A stretch of 64,000 nt of DNA from Prostheceraeus crozeri (GCA_907163375.1 CAJQUW010004418.1:1-64000), one strand, 5' to 3'; shown: positions 1-11,495, counted from the first letter of the stretch. Notes: generated from the letters alone by a model not told the origin. Numbers and translations are program-made.

Positions 1-957
1 GACATCTCAATACAAAAATGAAAATGAAATTGAAAATGATATCTTCTTGCAAATTTCAGATGTTGCCCTTGTAAAATGTTCCCAGATCTTTGTAATATAC
101 ATGTAGGTTTTTGCAATGGCTGGAAGAGTTGTGGCTGTCATTGGTTGACTTGATTTCTAATAAACCGCAACCATGCTTGTCAACATGCGGTTAATAGGTT
201 GCATTTAGCAAATGCTTACATCACAGTTACATTTGTAGATATTGATGAATGAAGAACCGCATTCATTTCTGTTAAAAAACTAGGATCAACTTTCACAAGT
301 CTGTGACTTTTCATTCGTCAAAAAGTGTACATCCCAGTATGAACTATTCATCGCTGAAGGTGTAGCTATAAAGTGGTTCAATCCCAGTTTGTGCATTCAA
401 AAAGAACGTATATTTTGTTCACGATTCTGTAGTATTTTTTTCGCTGTGTCTATCTTTTTGCTTTAGTTTTGTATTTATTTTTCCTAATTTTATTTATATA
501 ATTTTTATTTTACTTTATTTAATTTATTTATTCTAACCTTGTCATATGTCTCTATAAATTTTTTTCAATACTTTGACTTTTTTGCTTATCATTTAATTTG
601 TAAACTCAGTGATTGTTTAAGTCTTTTATTGTATTTACTAGATATATATTTTATGTAAACTGACCCATATCATGACTTTTCTATACAGTAGACTAAACTT
701 ATACTTTTGCCTTTATCTCTTTTAGTGCTGCAATCTTTATGAATGTCTGCCTACCTTTGCTTTTTCTTTGTCTTAACCTAGTAGCATTTACTTAGTAAAA
801 CTTAACATATTCATGATTTTCCTATGTACAGTAGGCTACATGTAAGCAACGTTGTCAGTTGCTTATCTATATTGGTTGTCTCATCCGTGTTATTGTCAGT
901 CTTGTCATTTCGTAGAACAGTTGTCGAACAGCCCACTCGAACCTGTGTCATAAATGC
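1..957. other. AT-rich stretch, no gene seen
   Basis: No open frame, exon-like segment or clear repeat boundary was found. The part from about 420 to 850 is T-rich on the plus strand and resembles untranslated or retroelement-tail sequence, but nothing assigns it. Confidence 0.5.
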
Positions 958-1065
958 TTGTGCAAATGTCATATCAGATCCGTAGTAATGCTCTCAATAC
1001 AGAACGGAACGACAACGCCGAGCCTGCATAATACATGCCGAGTTATTCCTTATATGACAAAATAC

Positions 1066-1206
1066 AAACTAGTAATAGGTGGTGGAAGCCCAGTGAAGCT
1101 GACAGAAGCTCAAAAAATAAAACCTCCACTTGACGCTTTCTACGTGAAACGGAGGTTTTATTGTTTGGGTTTCTATCAGTCGTACTAGGTTTCCACCACT
1201 TACTAC
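1066..1206. repeat. Imperfect inverted repeat (foldback/MITE-like)
   Basis: Two arms of about 60 bp (roughly 1,066-1,126 and 1,150-1,206) are imperfect reverse complements, meeting at AAAACCTCC / GGAGGTTTT around a short loop. The outer ends pair as GGTGGTGGAA-like with TTCCACCAC. This is typical of a small foldback or MITE. No transposase frame lies inside. The short open frames on both strands here follow from the palindrome and are not genes. Confidence 0.65.
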
Positions 1207-1700
1207 TAGATCGATGGGATCATGCGGTGGCACGGGCATGTGATACGGAAACCTTCCGAGCACCATACCCAACTAACTTTGGGAATGCCTGTGCCAGGGC
1301 CGTGAAGCAGAGAGCGACCAAAGAAGGCAGATGGGAACGCCAAGTCCTAGAGGACATTAAGCTCATTGGAGCCTCAACCGCGGATGCAATGAAGAGGAAA
1401 ATTAGGCCGCCCCCTTCACTGTGCCAGCGCCTTTCAAGGTAGTCAGCCTCTTCCTGTTCGTTACTGCTGGAACGTGACATGAAATGAGTTTGTGATGTTG
1501 GATTCTCACTGCAAGCTGTTGAATACATCGGTTTGTAAACAAGCTTACCGAAGCAGCTATAGTGCGTGCTATATATATTGCTCAGATCGGGGCTGCGAAC
1601 TCGGTCGATTTTTTCGCACGGGTGTGAATCGAGTCCTGGTCCGATATACAACTACTGGTTTGAAGCCGAACTGTGAGTCAATTGTATATCAACAGACTTG
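1207..1700. other. Unassigned GC-richer segment
   Basis: This stretch is less AT-rich than its surroundings and is open on the plus strand from 1,161 to 1,442 (93 codons) and on the minus strand from 1,651 to 1,220. Neither translation contains a domain I recognise. It could be an old repeat or a decayed exon. I do not call a gene. Confidence 0.3.
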
Positions 1701-2149
1701 AAAGCTTATATATATAACAAAGGCTTATCAGACGGGCTTTTCTGTCACCCTTTGGGAACTCTTTGGCCTACTACACGTGGTTTACGAAAGCAATGGAATG
1801 TACAAGTACTCAACATCCTAAAACATTGCTCATGAAGTGAGGAAGCAATATCCAGGATTGTTTCAAGCTTCATGCTTACCATCTGATCCTTTGACAGTAA
1901 TCAGACTTTGTAATGAAGATCCTCGAAAGTTAAATATTTACAGACACAGAATTACCTGTGTGTAGACTTTCTGCACTTTACTCATACTTCCTCTGACATC
2001 CGATTGACCTAACATTTGAGGTACAGATGCTTCAATGTAAGAAGAAGACTTCATTTTGACCACACCAAATCTCCACACGGAAAAAATGTTCAGTGTACCA
2101 AATTGAAATACCTATTCAGTGTACCTAATAGGAAGATCAAATAGTAAAT

Positions 2150-2985
2150 GTTATCAAAAGAACGTCACAGCGTCTCAATGTTATCCGAGTTTAAAAGAAA
2201 ATTTTGCATCCCTGTGGGAAGGCATCTTGCTAATATCAACAGATTATCTGGCGAGGTAGCAGCTTTGTGGATAATTTTTTAAGGTTCATTTTCGTGTAAA
2301 ACTATCTCCGCATGTGAAAATGGTCATCATCTATCCAAAAACATGTGTAAAATTAAAAACCGACAGGGGGCGAAAAAGTTGCTATAATTAGTTGGTAGAT
2401 ATTTGTTTACTAATGCGAGCTGATTTTTCGCCAACCGGCGAAGTCGTGGATATTGTAGCAACTAATTAGTGGTAAGTAGTAATGTTCGTATATTACCTTC
2501 ACATGAAAATATATTGTATACTTAGTCTGATCTGATAAAAAGGGATCTTTTTTAATTCACGAAGGCTTAAACTAAAAATGTATTTATCTTCCATAAATGT
2601 CGCGGTAAATACTATTATATTATTCAAATATTTGTTATTGTTGTAAATTATTGAATGTCAAGAGATGTTATAAAAATTGATATAAGCGGATTCTCTATAT
2701 TCTTACCATTTTCAAAGAATGATAGTCTGCACTTATTTATTAGATAGTTTATCCATATGTGAGGGATGGTCAGGAGGTGAGGGAGAAAATAGAGCCTCGG
2801 CTGTAGAGGCGGATAACTAAAGAAAATAAGAGACAAAGTCAAAAGTAAAATGTGGCATATAGAGCGCGAATTGTCGCCGGCGAATATGCCGCAAATATGA
2901 CTGAACTGTAGCATGATATTCTGCAGCTGACATCCGCCAGTTTTTCGCAAGATTCGTTCCCACAGGGATGTTGATGATCTCATAA
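2150..2985. repeat. Possible degenerate element with inverted ends
   Basis: A segment near 2,204-2,230 containing CATCCCTGTGGGAA is repeated in inverted form near 2,947-2,972 (TTCCCACAGGGATG), with GCAAGAT/ATCTTGC beside it on both sides. A smaller inverted pair (GTTGCTATAAT / ATTGTAGCAAC) sits at about 2,371 and 2,453. This fits an old terminal-inverted-repeat element of about 770 bp, but no coding remnant was seen. Confidence 0.35.
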
Positions 2986-2989
2986 ACGT

Positions 2990-3520
2990 GTAACATCCAT
3001 TGATTTCGTCACTGTTTTTGTATGCCTCACCAATTTATGATTATTTAAAAGATGTGCACATCACTAAAAAGTCACAGAATTTTGATAATCGAGCTCATCG
3101 TATGACATGTGGTCGAGGCTGTAATTGTATTAAATTTACATTGATCGGATCCCGGTTTGAAAAGGCTGCTGTTGACTTTCTGATGAAATGTGAATCTATT
3201 AAAGAACATCCATTGAATCGCTATGTTCCGGAAAGATCGACTTTTACCTCTCACTTCCGACTTTCAGTCTGCCGCACTGAGAGACGAATAAAGACATTTT
3301 CCGTATGGTAATTGGTCAACAGTTCAATGACGTAGCCATGTATTTTCTACGTCAGTATGTGTATATTCGTTATAACTCCACTCCATTGATATGATTTATT
3401 CTTCTATCTTTCATATATGTATCTTCATTTGAATTGTATATGAAACTGTGCGTGCACAAAATTGATTTTCAATCTATCAAATAAGCGAATTTTATTCTAT
3501 TCTATAAATCCTGGAATATA
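2990..3520 (+). mobile_element. 5'-truncated CR1-like LINE, 3' end
   Basis: The plus-strand frame 3,000-3,311 reads FLYASPIYDYL, then a NRAHRMTCGRGCNC-like run, and ends near NRYVPER. This matches, in the same order, the C-terminus of the larger LINE at 12.99-14.96 kb (FLYASPVYGCL, RRAHRLICNSTCSC, HDLVPER). It is therefore the extreme C-terminus of ORF2 after the reverse transcriptase, plus a 3' UTR. The copy ends near 3,480-3,508 with AATAAGCGAATT followed by TTCTA repeats, the terminal microsatellite expected of this clade. Endonuclease and reverse transcriptase are absent. It is a dead fragment. Confidence 0.7.
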
Positions 3521-4205
3521 CCTCCATAAGCGTGCGGGCAAAATTTTCTAGGGGGGGGCTGAGTCCTTGTGCCCGAAAATTACATAGGTTGACGCCCGAA
3601 AAATTGGCATAATCACGAAGATCTAGTTTCTATACACTTACCCGAGAACTCCGCGAAAGTAAAAACGCGACAATTTATACTATCAATGTAATAAAATTTT
3701 GTAAATGTTTTTATCAAAAATAGCACAACGCTGTCTACTCATCCGTAGACGAATTGGAAATTTCAGAAGTTCTAATGTAACTAGGTAAGTTTTAATTGTT
3801 CTCTAATATAACAGAAATATCGGGCGATATTGTCAAAAGAACTGACATCTGCGAGTTTTGGGACTGGCAAATATATCAATGATTCTGATGTCTGTAGCAT
3901 CATTAGTAACCGACACGTGTGGCAATTATCGCCCGAATTTCGGATTCTTTTGGAATTCATTGGCACTCCCTCTGTACTTCAATTATGACCGGTGGACTGC
4001 CCGGATTTCGGGCACTTCGTCTCGCCTAATCGGAATAAAATCGTATTTTTGTTTGCTTTGACCATAAAACGCGATTTTTTAAGTTTATTCGCCGCTGCCA
4101 AAAATTTGGCAACTGCCCGAATGTTTTTGCCCGAGTCCTTGTGGGGGGGGCTGCAGCCTCACACCCCCCCCCACCCCGGCCATTACGCCTATGTATACCT
4201 CGAAA
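3521..4205. repeat. Probable non-autonomous repeat rich in GCCCGAAA motifs
   Basis: Both ends carry G- or C-runs (GGGGGGGG near 3,551 and near 4,143, then CCCCCCCC near 4,164) beside a shared GAGTCCTTGTG motif. At least six copies of GCCCGAA or its complement lie between them. The arrangement suggests a decayed element about 0.7 kb long. The family is not recognised and the exact ends are uncertain. Confidence 0.35.
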
Positions 4206-5105
4206 TTTTGAGACTTATTAAAATATTAATGAAAGACGAGCTAACTCATCATTGATTTCCTTTGTTTAGCTATGATAGAAAGTTGAGAAGGGAGCAATTT
4301 GATGTTGACACGGTTTGTGCGGCATTGGACGATACCAAGTACCCGGTTAATGATAGCGCACAGATAACCGGGCATCTGTTATTTGCGAATACTCCAACTA
4401 CATTTACAAATATTCTGTTAATTGTTGCATTTCATTGTTACGTCATATATTTTTCGTTATCGATTGTTATACTCATACTGTATTTTCTTCACCCCAATCC
4501 GCTCGCTTTAAATTTGTTACGATCGATAACATTTTAATTCTTTCTATAAATATAATGTAGCCTGATGCATACTTTGTATGTACTATAGTGGTATCTTTTT
4601 ATTTGGAATCACCTGCTCCTTAAAAAAATCAACCAATTTCACGCCACTTTTCAATATCTTTTCGTCAATAATAATAATTTCATGGTATGCAATTCCTTAG
4701 GCATAGAACTTAAGGTAGATTTTCCCGGAATTTTTCCTACAAATTTGACCCTGACTTGGAGTCAAATATCCTTGCAGAAAGCCTGCAAATTTTTGTTGAA
4801 ATTTGATCCCTGAACTTTGATTAATTTCCCTGGAAAACACCTTGAAATTTTCATTCAAATTTGCGCGGACACACTGGTTTTTATCGCTGAAAGTTAGATT
4901 AATAAACAGACCTTCCCTCAGTCTAACAAAACAGCTAAAAATTAGTTGACGTGAAATGTGAGCAACCCCCAAGTTATGCTATCTCAAATTGGCGTGTACA
5001 ATATATCTCTCTTGGATAGGCCTTTCCTGATTTCTGAGGCTGGCTTCTAATGATAACCTATGTCCTCACATCATAAATTGACAACACGTTCATGCTTGTT
5101 AATCA
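4206..5105. other. No gene seen
   Basis: Short frames exist on both strands but none shows a recognisable domain or a splice-bounded exon. The part nearest 5,100 is probably the end of the SLC5 3' flank. Confidence 0.4.
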
Positions 5106-5111
5106 TTTATT
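5106..5111 (-). promoter_or_regulatory. Poly(A) signal of the SLC5 gene
   Basis: The plus-strand hexamer TTTATT reads AATAAA on the minus strand, about 33 bases after the TGA stop of the SLC5 gene. It is the nearest canonical polyadenylation signal and implies a very short 3' UTR. Confidence 0.55.
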
Positions 5112-5143
5112 TTATCCAAACGTTGTGCCTTCTTCTGTACAAT

Positions 5144-6916
5144 TCATGCATTGACATCAGTAGCCTGAAGCATGCAATTGGTTTCTTTGGGATTTTCAAC
5201 AATTGAGCTATTTAAACTATAATCCTCTTTATTTCGACAAAGTGGAAAGAGATAAACATTTTGCACTTTTGTTGAAATTTTATGACGAGTTAAACAACTG
5301 AAAAATAGGCTCACGACAATGCTAGTAACTACGCAGATAGTTGGCAACCAAATGTACGATACGGAATATAGACTTCGTAGAACTGGATAATTAGATTGCG
5401 GCGAGGGCGTCGTCAAGGAAATGCTGATGTTCGCAACTTCATTTGTATAATTCATATGGCAAAGTGAAGTGGTACTTGGTAGATTCGTATCCATCGAATT
5501 TCCATGCAAAATTGTTCCAAGACTGATCCATAATGTGAAGGAAAAGCTGATAATAACACCGACTAGAGCACCAAAGTAGTTGGCAGAACGAAAGAAAATT
5601 GCCAAGAAGAATAGACCACAGTATGCGCCATACATCGATGTATTGATTGATTGTGTCAGCTGCAAGATCAAGCCACCAAACATGTATAATGCGTAGCACC
5701 AAACCATACTAACAACCCCGAAGATAACAACCATCAATTTCGATATCATTGTTGCTGTCATCTCACTCACATCCACTGCCATTAGAGGTTTGATGGTGTC
5801 CTTCCACAAAATGGCAGATGCGGCATTCAGCCCCGATGAAAAGGAGCTAAGAGACCCTGAAAACAAAGAAGCGATAAAGAAGCCCTGAAATCCTGGATAG
5901 TTAAGTCGCTCTCGAGCAAAGTACATTACTATTTCATTGCCCTTCACCCATCCAGCTTTGAAAATGTCGCAGTCACGGGAGGCATAGTAGCCGAATATGG
6001 CCATTCCAGCGAGCATTGGCAAGCCACTCATGAAGGAGAATATTAAAGAGGTTATCCCAGCCACTTTATACGAATCACTTTGAGTCTTTGTTGAACAAAT
6101 TCTTTGTACGAATGATGGTTGAATTGGCCACATTATTAAATAGAAGAACTTGCCTACTGTCACACCCCAAAACGTATGGCGGATAGTTGGATTAATAGAA
6201 AAACTGAGTGGATGGATCCTTTCGTACTTGTAGTTCATTTCTATGGTTGTTGTAAAGCCTCCAGGAGTATCAAGTATTGCCTTTATCAATATTGCTGATA
6301 TTCCGGATAGCATGAAACCGCACTGAATTACATCAGTCCAAACTACAGCTTTTAGACCACCGATAGTTGTGTAGAATGTTCCCACCAATCCCGCGATAAC
6401 CAGACCGACAATGACACTCACTTGACCACCTGTAGCACTGTTCAGGGCAATGATGGATCCCAACATGCACGCGCCCATATATTCAAGAATACATATCAGA
6501 ACTGTGATATTCGCGACGTATATTAGCAACTTGGATTTGAAACGTTTAGCAAAATATTCAGTTAAACTTGTCATATTCAAAGGATAAATCACATGAGCTA
6601 TTAAAGAACCGCCGATTGTAAAGGCGAAGACTCCCGTTAAAGAGGCAAATAGAATTTCAACTCCGTTGACGTAAAACTCGGCAGGATACCCGATGAGAGC
6701 AATAGCTGACATGAATGATACACCATTGGAAATGCCAATCGGAATTGAGCCCAATTGACGGCCTCCAAACAGATAATCATTTGAATTTTTGTGACCTCGA
6801 ATTGAAAAAATAATTCCAACAACTGCAGAAACCATCAGAAATATTGAAAAAATGATGTAATCAATGATGGTGAAGGTTGGGTGAACGAAAAATACACGTG
6901 AGTCATTTGATGACAT
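5144..6916 (-). CDS. Sodium-coupled solute (monocarboxylate/multivitamin-like) symporter, SLC5 family
   Basis: This intact 590-residue frame belongs to the sodium:solute symporter family, plasma-membrane proteins that use the Na+ gradient to import small organic solutes. The overall pattern is closest to the SLC5A8/A12 monocarboxylate and SLC5A6 multivitamin branch. Visible landmarks are FGGRQLGSIPIGISNGVSFM near residues 50-70, the family signature GGLKAVVWTDVIQ near 185-197, and LFSGSLSSFSSGLNAASA near 355-372. About 13 hydrophobic segments and an N-glycosylation-rich loop near residues 455-485 are seen. Length matches family members (about 600 residues). The whole protein is one exon, so the locus may be intronless in its coding part. 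CTATCAG sits directly before the ATG and could be a 3' splice site of a 5' UTR intron. The exact substrate cannot be told from sequence alone. Confidence 0.9.
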   Translation of the reverse strand: MSSNDSRVFFVHPTFTIIDYIIFSIFLMVSAVVGIIFSIRGHKNSNDYLFGGRQLGSIPIGISNGVSFMSAIALIGYPAEFYVNGVEILFASLTGVFAFTIGGSLIAHVIYPLNMTSLTEYFAKRFKSKLLIYVANITVLICILEYMGACMLGSIIALNSATGGQVSVIVGLVIAGLVGTFYTTIGGLKAVVWTDVIQCGFMLSGISAILIKAILDTPGGFTTTIEMNYKYERIHPLSFSINPTIRHTFWGVTVGKFFYLIMWPIQPSFVQRICSTKTQSDSYKVAGITSLIFSFMSGLPMLAGMAIFGYYASRDCDIFKAGWVKGNEIVMYFARERLNYPGFQGFFIASLFSGSLSSFSSGLNAASAILWKDTIKPLMAVDVSEMTATMISKLMVVIFGVVSMVWCYALYMFGGLILQLTQSINTSMYGAYCGLFFLAIFFRSANYFGALVGVIISFSFTLWISLGTILHGNSMDTNLPSTTSLCHMNYTNEVANISISLTTPSPQSNYPVLRSLYSVSYIWLPTICVVTSIVVSLFFSCLTRHKISTKVQNVYLFPLCRNKEDYSLNSSIVENPKETNCMLQATDVNA

Positions 6917-7357
6917 GCTGATAGTAAACCGTCACTGAGCAAGACGTCTCGATTATCTGGAAGTGCTGGTTTAGTAATCAGCGTTCTATGTCCACACAAG
7001 CAACAGAGTGAAGTAACCGCTTACATTCCGATTGCTGATACGCACGTCAAGGCGATTCGCTTTTCCCAGAGAGCGTGGCTGTCTTGAAGAAAGAATTTCA
7101 AACGTGGTCAGTCGTCCGAAACGTAAGGTGTGTCACTGTCAAATAATTAAGAACTTGAGCTTTGAACTTGAAATCCACGCCATTGCTTCATCATATTGTT
7201 ACAGAGAGCAGAATTATGTAATAGTTACTTCAATGTGATAATAGGGAAACGTTTGTTTGATTGGCTGAATTATGGGAAATTTCCGTGATTGTGTGAATGA
7301 AAGCATCAGCATTTCGTTTCATGTCCATCCAAGGAATCTGACTGAAGACGAGAATGA
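6917..7357. other. SLC5 upstream region, no further gene
   Basis: This is the 5' flank of the minus-strand SLC5 gene and should hold its promoter and possibly a 5' UTR exon. I saw no convincing TATA box. A short plus-strand frame at 7,032-7,238 has no recognisable features. Confidence 0.35.
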
Positions 7358-7556
7358 TAGCCTTTTAGCAGTGCTGCAGTCCTAGATTTATCAGTGGGAT
7401 AACGCTGCCTGGAATTTCTTAAAGCACCGTTAACGAATAAAAGCTTCACTATTTCTTTCTGTGTAAGCAGCGGGGTAACGCTGTATGAAATCTAAAAGCA
7501 GTGGCATAACGGCGTTATCCCGCGTTACCCTACGACTACAGCTAAAAGGGCTCTAA
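7358..7556. repeat. Foldback hairpin with GGGATAACGC motifs
   Basis: AGCCTTTTAGCAGTGCTGCAG at the left pairs with CTACAGCTAAAAGGGCT at the right. Between them GGGATAACGC and GGGTAACGC recur in both orientations. The 0.2-kb unit is a non-coding foldback repeat. Confidence 0.5.
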
Positions 7557-8680
7557 GTGGTTCATAAGAAATAGTATATTTATACAGAGCAGGGAGGCAG
7601 CAAAGATTCGATAAGACTCCGACTCCGGATGTAGGTCTAGTAATAAGTAACGAAGTGTGAATACTACATGCATATCCTACTCCTTGCGTTGAGCACTAGT
7701 ATCCACTGACATTAAATGAAGTGCATGTACCATGCTGGCCAGAAGTTTAACACAATAGTGATTTTTTTGCAATTTGGCTTGTTGGGAAGAACATGTGACT
7801 ATATGAGTGCATACGATATTTTTCATATCTATAGAAGTAGAACGGTTACATTTATGATTGAATGAAAGTACAACATGTATTAAATAGATGCAGAATATTT
7901 TGCATTTTATTTCCATTGTGTTAAACTTTCGGCCAGCATGGTAGGTCTGATCCACTTCTATCGAAATTAACTCGTTTTACGCCGAGTTTCCACTACCCTA
8001 AATATGTGGAATGATATTTCTAATGATTGCTTTCATCCACTGCATTTATGTATCCCTCCAAAATAACATTTTTCAAAAGATTGTATGCCACTTACTCATT
8101 TTTTCTTCGACATTTTTTCCTTCATTTCGTGTCGTTTATTAAATGACTTATGATATTTTTTGAAACCTGAGTTTGAACATATTTAAGATATCATCAAGTG
8201 CAGTTTTTGAAAAATATAGACATGAAAATCAATGAAACGAATAATAGAAGAATATCATAGTCATAGCATTGCGACCGATATCATAGATTACGTGATCAAC
8301 TGATCATATATCATTGCATAAAGGGTGATCACAAGCAATGTCTCAAGTCTACAGATTATTTACAACTTATAAACAATAGAAACTTACTTTTACTATCGTT
8401 TTATTACCAGATGTAGTATCTATTCAAGTCAGATTTAGCCTGTCTTTAGCGCACCTTAATAAAAAATGTCTACTTCAATATACAGCGGATGGCCAATTGT
8501 TAACGTTTGAAGTGGTTTTCATCCCAGAGTTTAAACAACATCTCCGCGAAAAAGTATTATAAAAGGCACTTTTAAAACAATTTGAAGAAGTAATGTTAGA
8601 GGATTTCAGCGTCAGTTATGTCTGGCATAAAATACTTTATAAGATGAATTTATTTAACATGGAATTATTCAGCAACCATA
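7557..8680. other. No gene seen; one dispersed-repeat motif
   Basis: The motif GACTCCGACTCCGG at 7,615-7,628, followed by a GTAGGTCTAG-like stretch, recurs in related forms near 32,899, 47,690 and 48,302 and marks a small dispersed repeat. The rest is AT-rich sequence without coding features. Confidence 0.4.
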
Positions 8681-8685
8681 ATCAG

Positions 8686-8915
8686 AAAAAGGGTTTCAAG
8701 CTCGCCGCTCATGGAAAGTCATTGAATTTGTATCGGAGTGTAATGCTCCACTCCAGTGTTTTGGGGGTATAAAGATGCAAACGCCGACTACCTGAGTCCC
8801 GCTTTGCTGATTATGATGCATCCGAGCGGCGAAGCGGTGATGTCTTGGTCCTCTGGCGAGTCCTACCTCAAATGTTTTGATCATCTCCGGCTAAGCGCTA
8901 GCGTGATCTAACCAG
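8686..8915. other. GC-rich island, possible structured RNA or old repeat
   Basis: About 200 bp stand out in composition from AT-rich neighbours. Internal complementary pieces such as TCGCCGCTC (near 8,702) and GAGCGGCGA (near 8,824) could form a long-range stem. No protein domain is recognisable on either strand. The plus strand begins AAAAAGGGTTTC and ends with GGTGAT..TTGGTCC; these faintly echo the two ends of U11 snRNA, but the middle does not fit and it is too long. I leave the identity open. Confidence 0.25.
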
Positions 8916-9224
8916 GTAATATGCCTGTCACGCCTTTATTCGTCCTAACAAGTCGACACTTACACCAGATGGGACGTGTTTTACTACAAGTTGAGAAGTC
9001 CTCACTTTTGATAAGTCGAAGCAATATGCAGAATGCACGTATCCATGTGCCAAACCATCTACATGATTTCAAGCTCAAATTAAGTGATATCGAAGCAAGC
9101 TGAAAACATCTCGAAGCGATTTAAATTAAACAATCTCAGCAATTTGTTGTAGTAACTATAGAAATTATTATATATTAATAATAATTATGACTATAATATA
9201 TTACAATATCAGATAATGTATCCA

Positions 9225-9229
<5 letters not shown>

Positions 9230-9285
<56 letters not shown>

Positions 9286-9304
9286 GTATATATATATATA
9301 AATA
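9230..9304. repeat. (TA)n microsatellite
   Basis: A run of TA dinucleotides lies directly beside the perfect hairpin that follows. Confidence 0.85.
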
Positions 9305-9307
9305 TAT

Positions 9308-9449
9308 AATTCCAACAAAAGTACGACACGGAATTATCAAAGAAAAACTCAATTTCAACTGAAATGCCCTTTTTGAAATGCCCCAAAATGCATTTCAGTT
9401 GAAATTGAGTTTTTCTTTGATAATTCCGTGTCGTACTTTTGTTGGAATT
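9308..9449. repeat. Perfect 60-bp inverted repeat hairpin
   Basis: The arms 9,308-9,367 and 9,390-9,449 are exact reverse complements with a 22-bp spacer. The outer ends are AATTCCAACAAAAG / CTTTTGTTGGAATT. The lack of mismatch suggests recent formation or gene conversion. A further TTCCAACAAAA at about 9,508, again after a TA run, suggests a repeat family that favours TA tracts. The element carries no coding sequence. Confidence 0.8.
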
Positions 9450-10160
9450 ATTTACGGACCATTTTTGAGTTTTCTCTCTTTGTTAACTTATATATATATA
9501 TTTATTTCCAACAAAACTGGGTTCTTCCCAACTCAGCAAAAGTGTCACTATGCAGTCTTCAGATGTTATGAAAATACATTTGCTTAATTCATTTTATCCA
9601 TGTATCAACGAATGGTATTCCACGATCAACAGCTCTTAATTCTGAGGTAAATTTGATATTTGGAAGACATTGGTTTATCGATGGCTTTATTTCTTGCTGA
9701 TATCTTTCTAAAAAAATGACTCATTACAGTGAATATTTCATGACGACTACACAAGAAAGATTTTCCATGTTATCCATAATCGTAGTTGTTGTCATGCAAT
9801 ATTGTTTCACTCTCCATTGCTAGTGCTTTGCTTGTGGACTTTTCCGTTTTCAAGATTTGTATTCGATGTACTGGATACTGGATTATATTGTTGAGACGGG
9901 AAGGACTATGCAAAAAATACTATTGAACAACAGCATGAACAACATATCTATTCGAACAGATGTAAAAGAACACGACAACAGTTGGGTAAATCCAATTTAT
10001 TCCACAACATTTCTGTCTTTTCAACTTTGGGTCTCAGATTTCCGTGAAAATTTGCATATATACTCATTTTTTTACGCTGAACACGAAAATTTTAGCGGCG
10101 ACCACACCAAATAAAAACTTTCCATAGAAATCTAGCACTTTTAAAAAGCCATTTTTTCTA
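9450..10160. other. No gene seen
   Basis: Only short frames without recognisable content, for example 9,857-10,114 on the plus strand. Confidence 0.4.
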
Positions 10161-10162
10161 CA

Positions 10163-10967
10163 TCTCGGTCCGAGGACAAATTGATCTCGGTCAGATAGAT
10201 GTCGAATAGGAAACTCTTCGGCTTCTGCATTTGGGTTGCTGATGAAACTGGGAACTTAGGATGAATGCTTGCTTGCGTAAAGCGAAGTTACCAAAATGTA
10301 ATGTAGCTATTGTATATAATGTCCGTTGACCGTGACCCACCTTGTCCTCTGACCGAGATTTTTAACGTCTCGGTCAGAGGACAAATTGATGTCGAAGAGG
10401 AAACTCTTCGGTTTGTGCATTTGGGTTCATGAGACTGCGGGAACTTTGGACGAATACTTGAACGCGTAAAACGAAGTGATCTAAATGTAATTGCATACAT
10501 TATCATGTCTTTAGACCGAGACCCTTGTACTCTGACCGAGATCTTCAATTTCAACGTTGTCCTCTGACCGAGATTTTTTAGGGTCTCGGTCAGAGGACAT
10601 TTTCGTGGTTTTTGGAGATTTTGAGAGGGTTAATTGATATAAATGAAAATTTTCTTTTGCATAGATGTTAAGAGCATGGATCCCTCCTATGCTGTGAAAT
10701 TTCATCGATTCCTGACTAAATTTCTGGTTTTACCATCCATACGAAATTTTTGGGAATATTCAAATTCTCTGGTCGAAAAAACGGATAAAAATATTTTTAA
10801 ATCAATATTGCTCACTTGTAACGTCACCAAACTGAATTTTCTTTACAGATTTATAAACTAGCACACTAGGGGATTCGTTTGGTGCAAAACGTTTAATGGA
10901 AGAATCGATATTCTTCGAGAAAAGGTACCTCGGTCAGAGGACAGAAAACGTCTCGGTCAGAGGACAT
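10163..10967. repeat. Cluster of a 15-bp motif with a tandem ~185-bp unit
   Basis: The motif TCTCGGTCAGAGGAC, or its complement, occurs about ten times, some copies imperfect (near 10,164, 10,186, 10,344, 10,367, 10,510, 10,528, 10,558, 10,583, 10,929 and 10,951). Two tandem units of about 185 bp start at roughly 10,186 and 10,368. They share a body with AGGAAACTCTTCGG, TGCATTTGGGTT and GAACTT and are closed by the motif in inverted orientation. It resembles a foldback element or a young satellite. The open frames here arise from the repeat. Confidence 0.65.
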
Positions 10968-10989
10968 TTTTTCATTGGACAATGGAAAC

Positions 10990-11495
10990 CCAGTGAAAAT
11001 TCAATGATTAATATTAATTACAATATTTAAAATTAGACTGTCTTAAAGAGCTGATCTTCTTCTTTCAGATGATATAAATATTAGTGGGTGTATTTAAATG
11101 TATCTAATCGAAAATCCGTGTTGAAGTGAGAGTACTGCAACTTAGGACATGCTTTTTTGGTCTTTTTTCGGCAAAAAACGGTAACTTGTGAAGAAGGTCT
11201 TGACTTTGTGACTTTTTAAAAACCATGCCATAATAGATGAGATCTTTACGGTTCGATTAAAAAAAACTATTGAAATCGGTTCAGAAATATGGATTTTACA
11301 AATCAAAGACACATTTTCGTCAAATGTTGTGGATTAAATTGGATTTACCCAGTTTCACATAGAGAACAATAACTAAAAGAGAAAAATCAATTATATGCCA
11401 AACCGCTATAAAAAGAAAATCCCTTGAAAGTACCTATTCAAAAGACTGATCCAAACTTCTTGATAAATGGATGTATCATAGAGTAGGGATATGTA
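10990..11495. other. No gene seen
   Basis: AT-rich sequence without recognisable features; the short minus-strand frame at 11,406-11,588 runs into the dispersed repeat that follows. Confidence 0.4.

Noticed and set aside
8686-8865. U11 snRNA gene
   Set aside because: Only the two ends show weak similarity; length and the Sm-site region do not fit.
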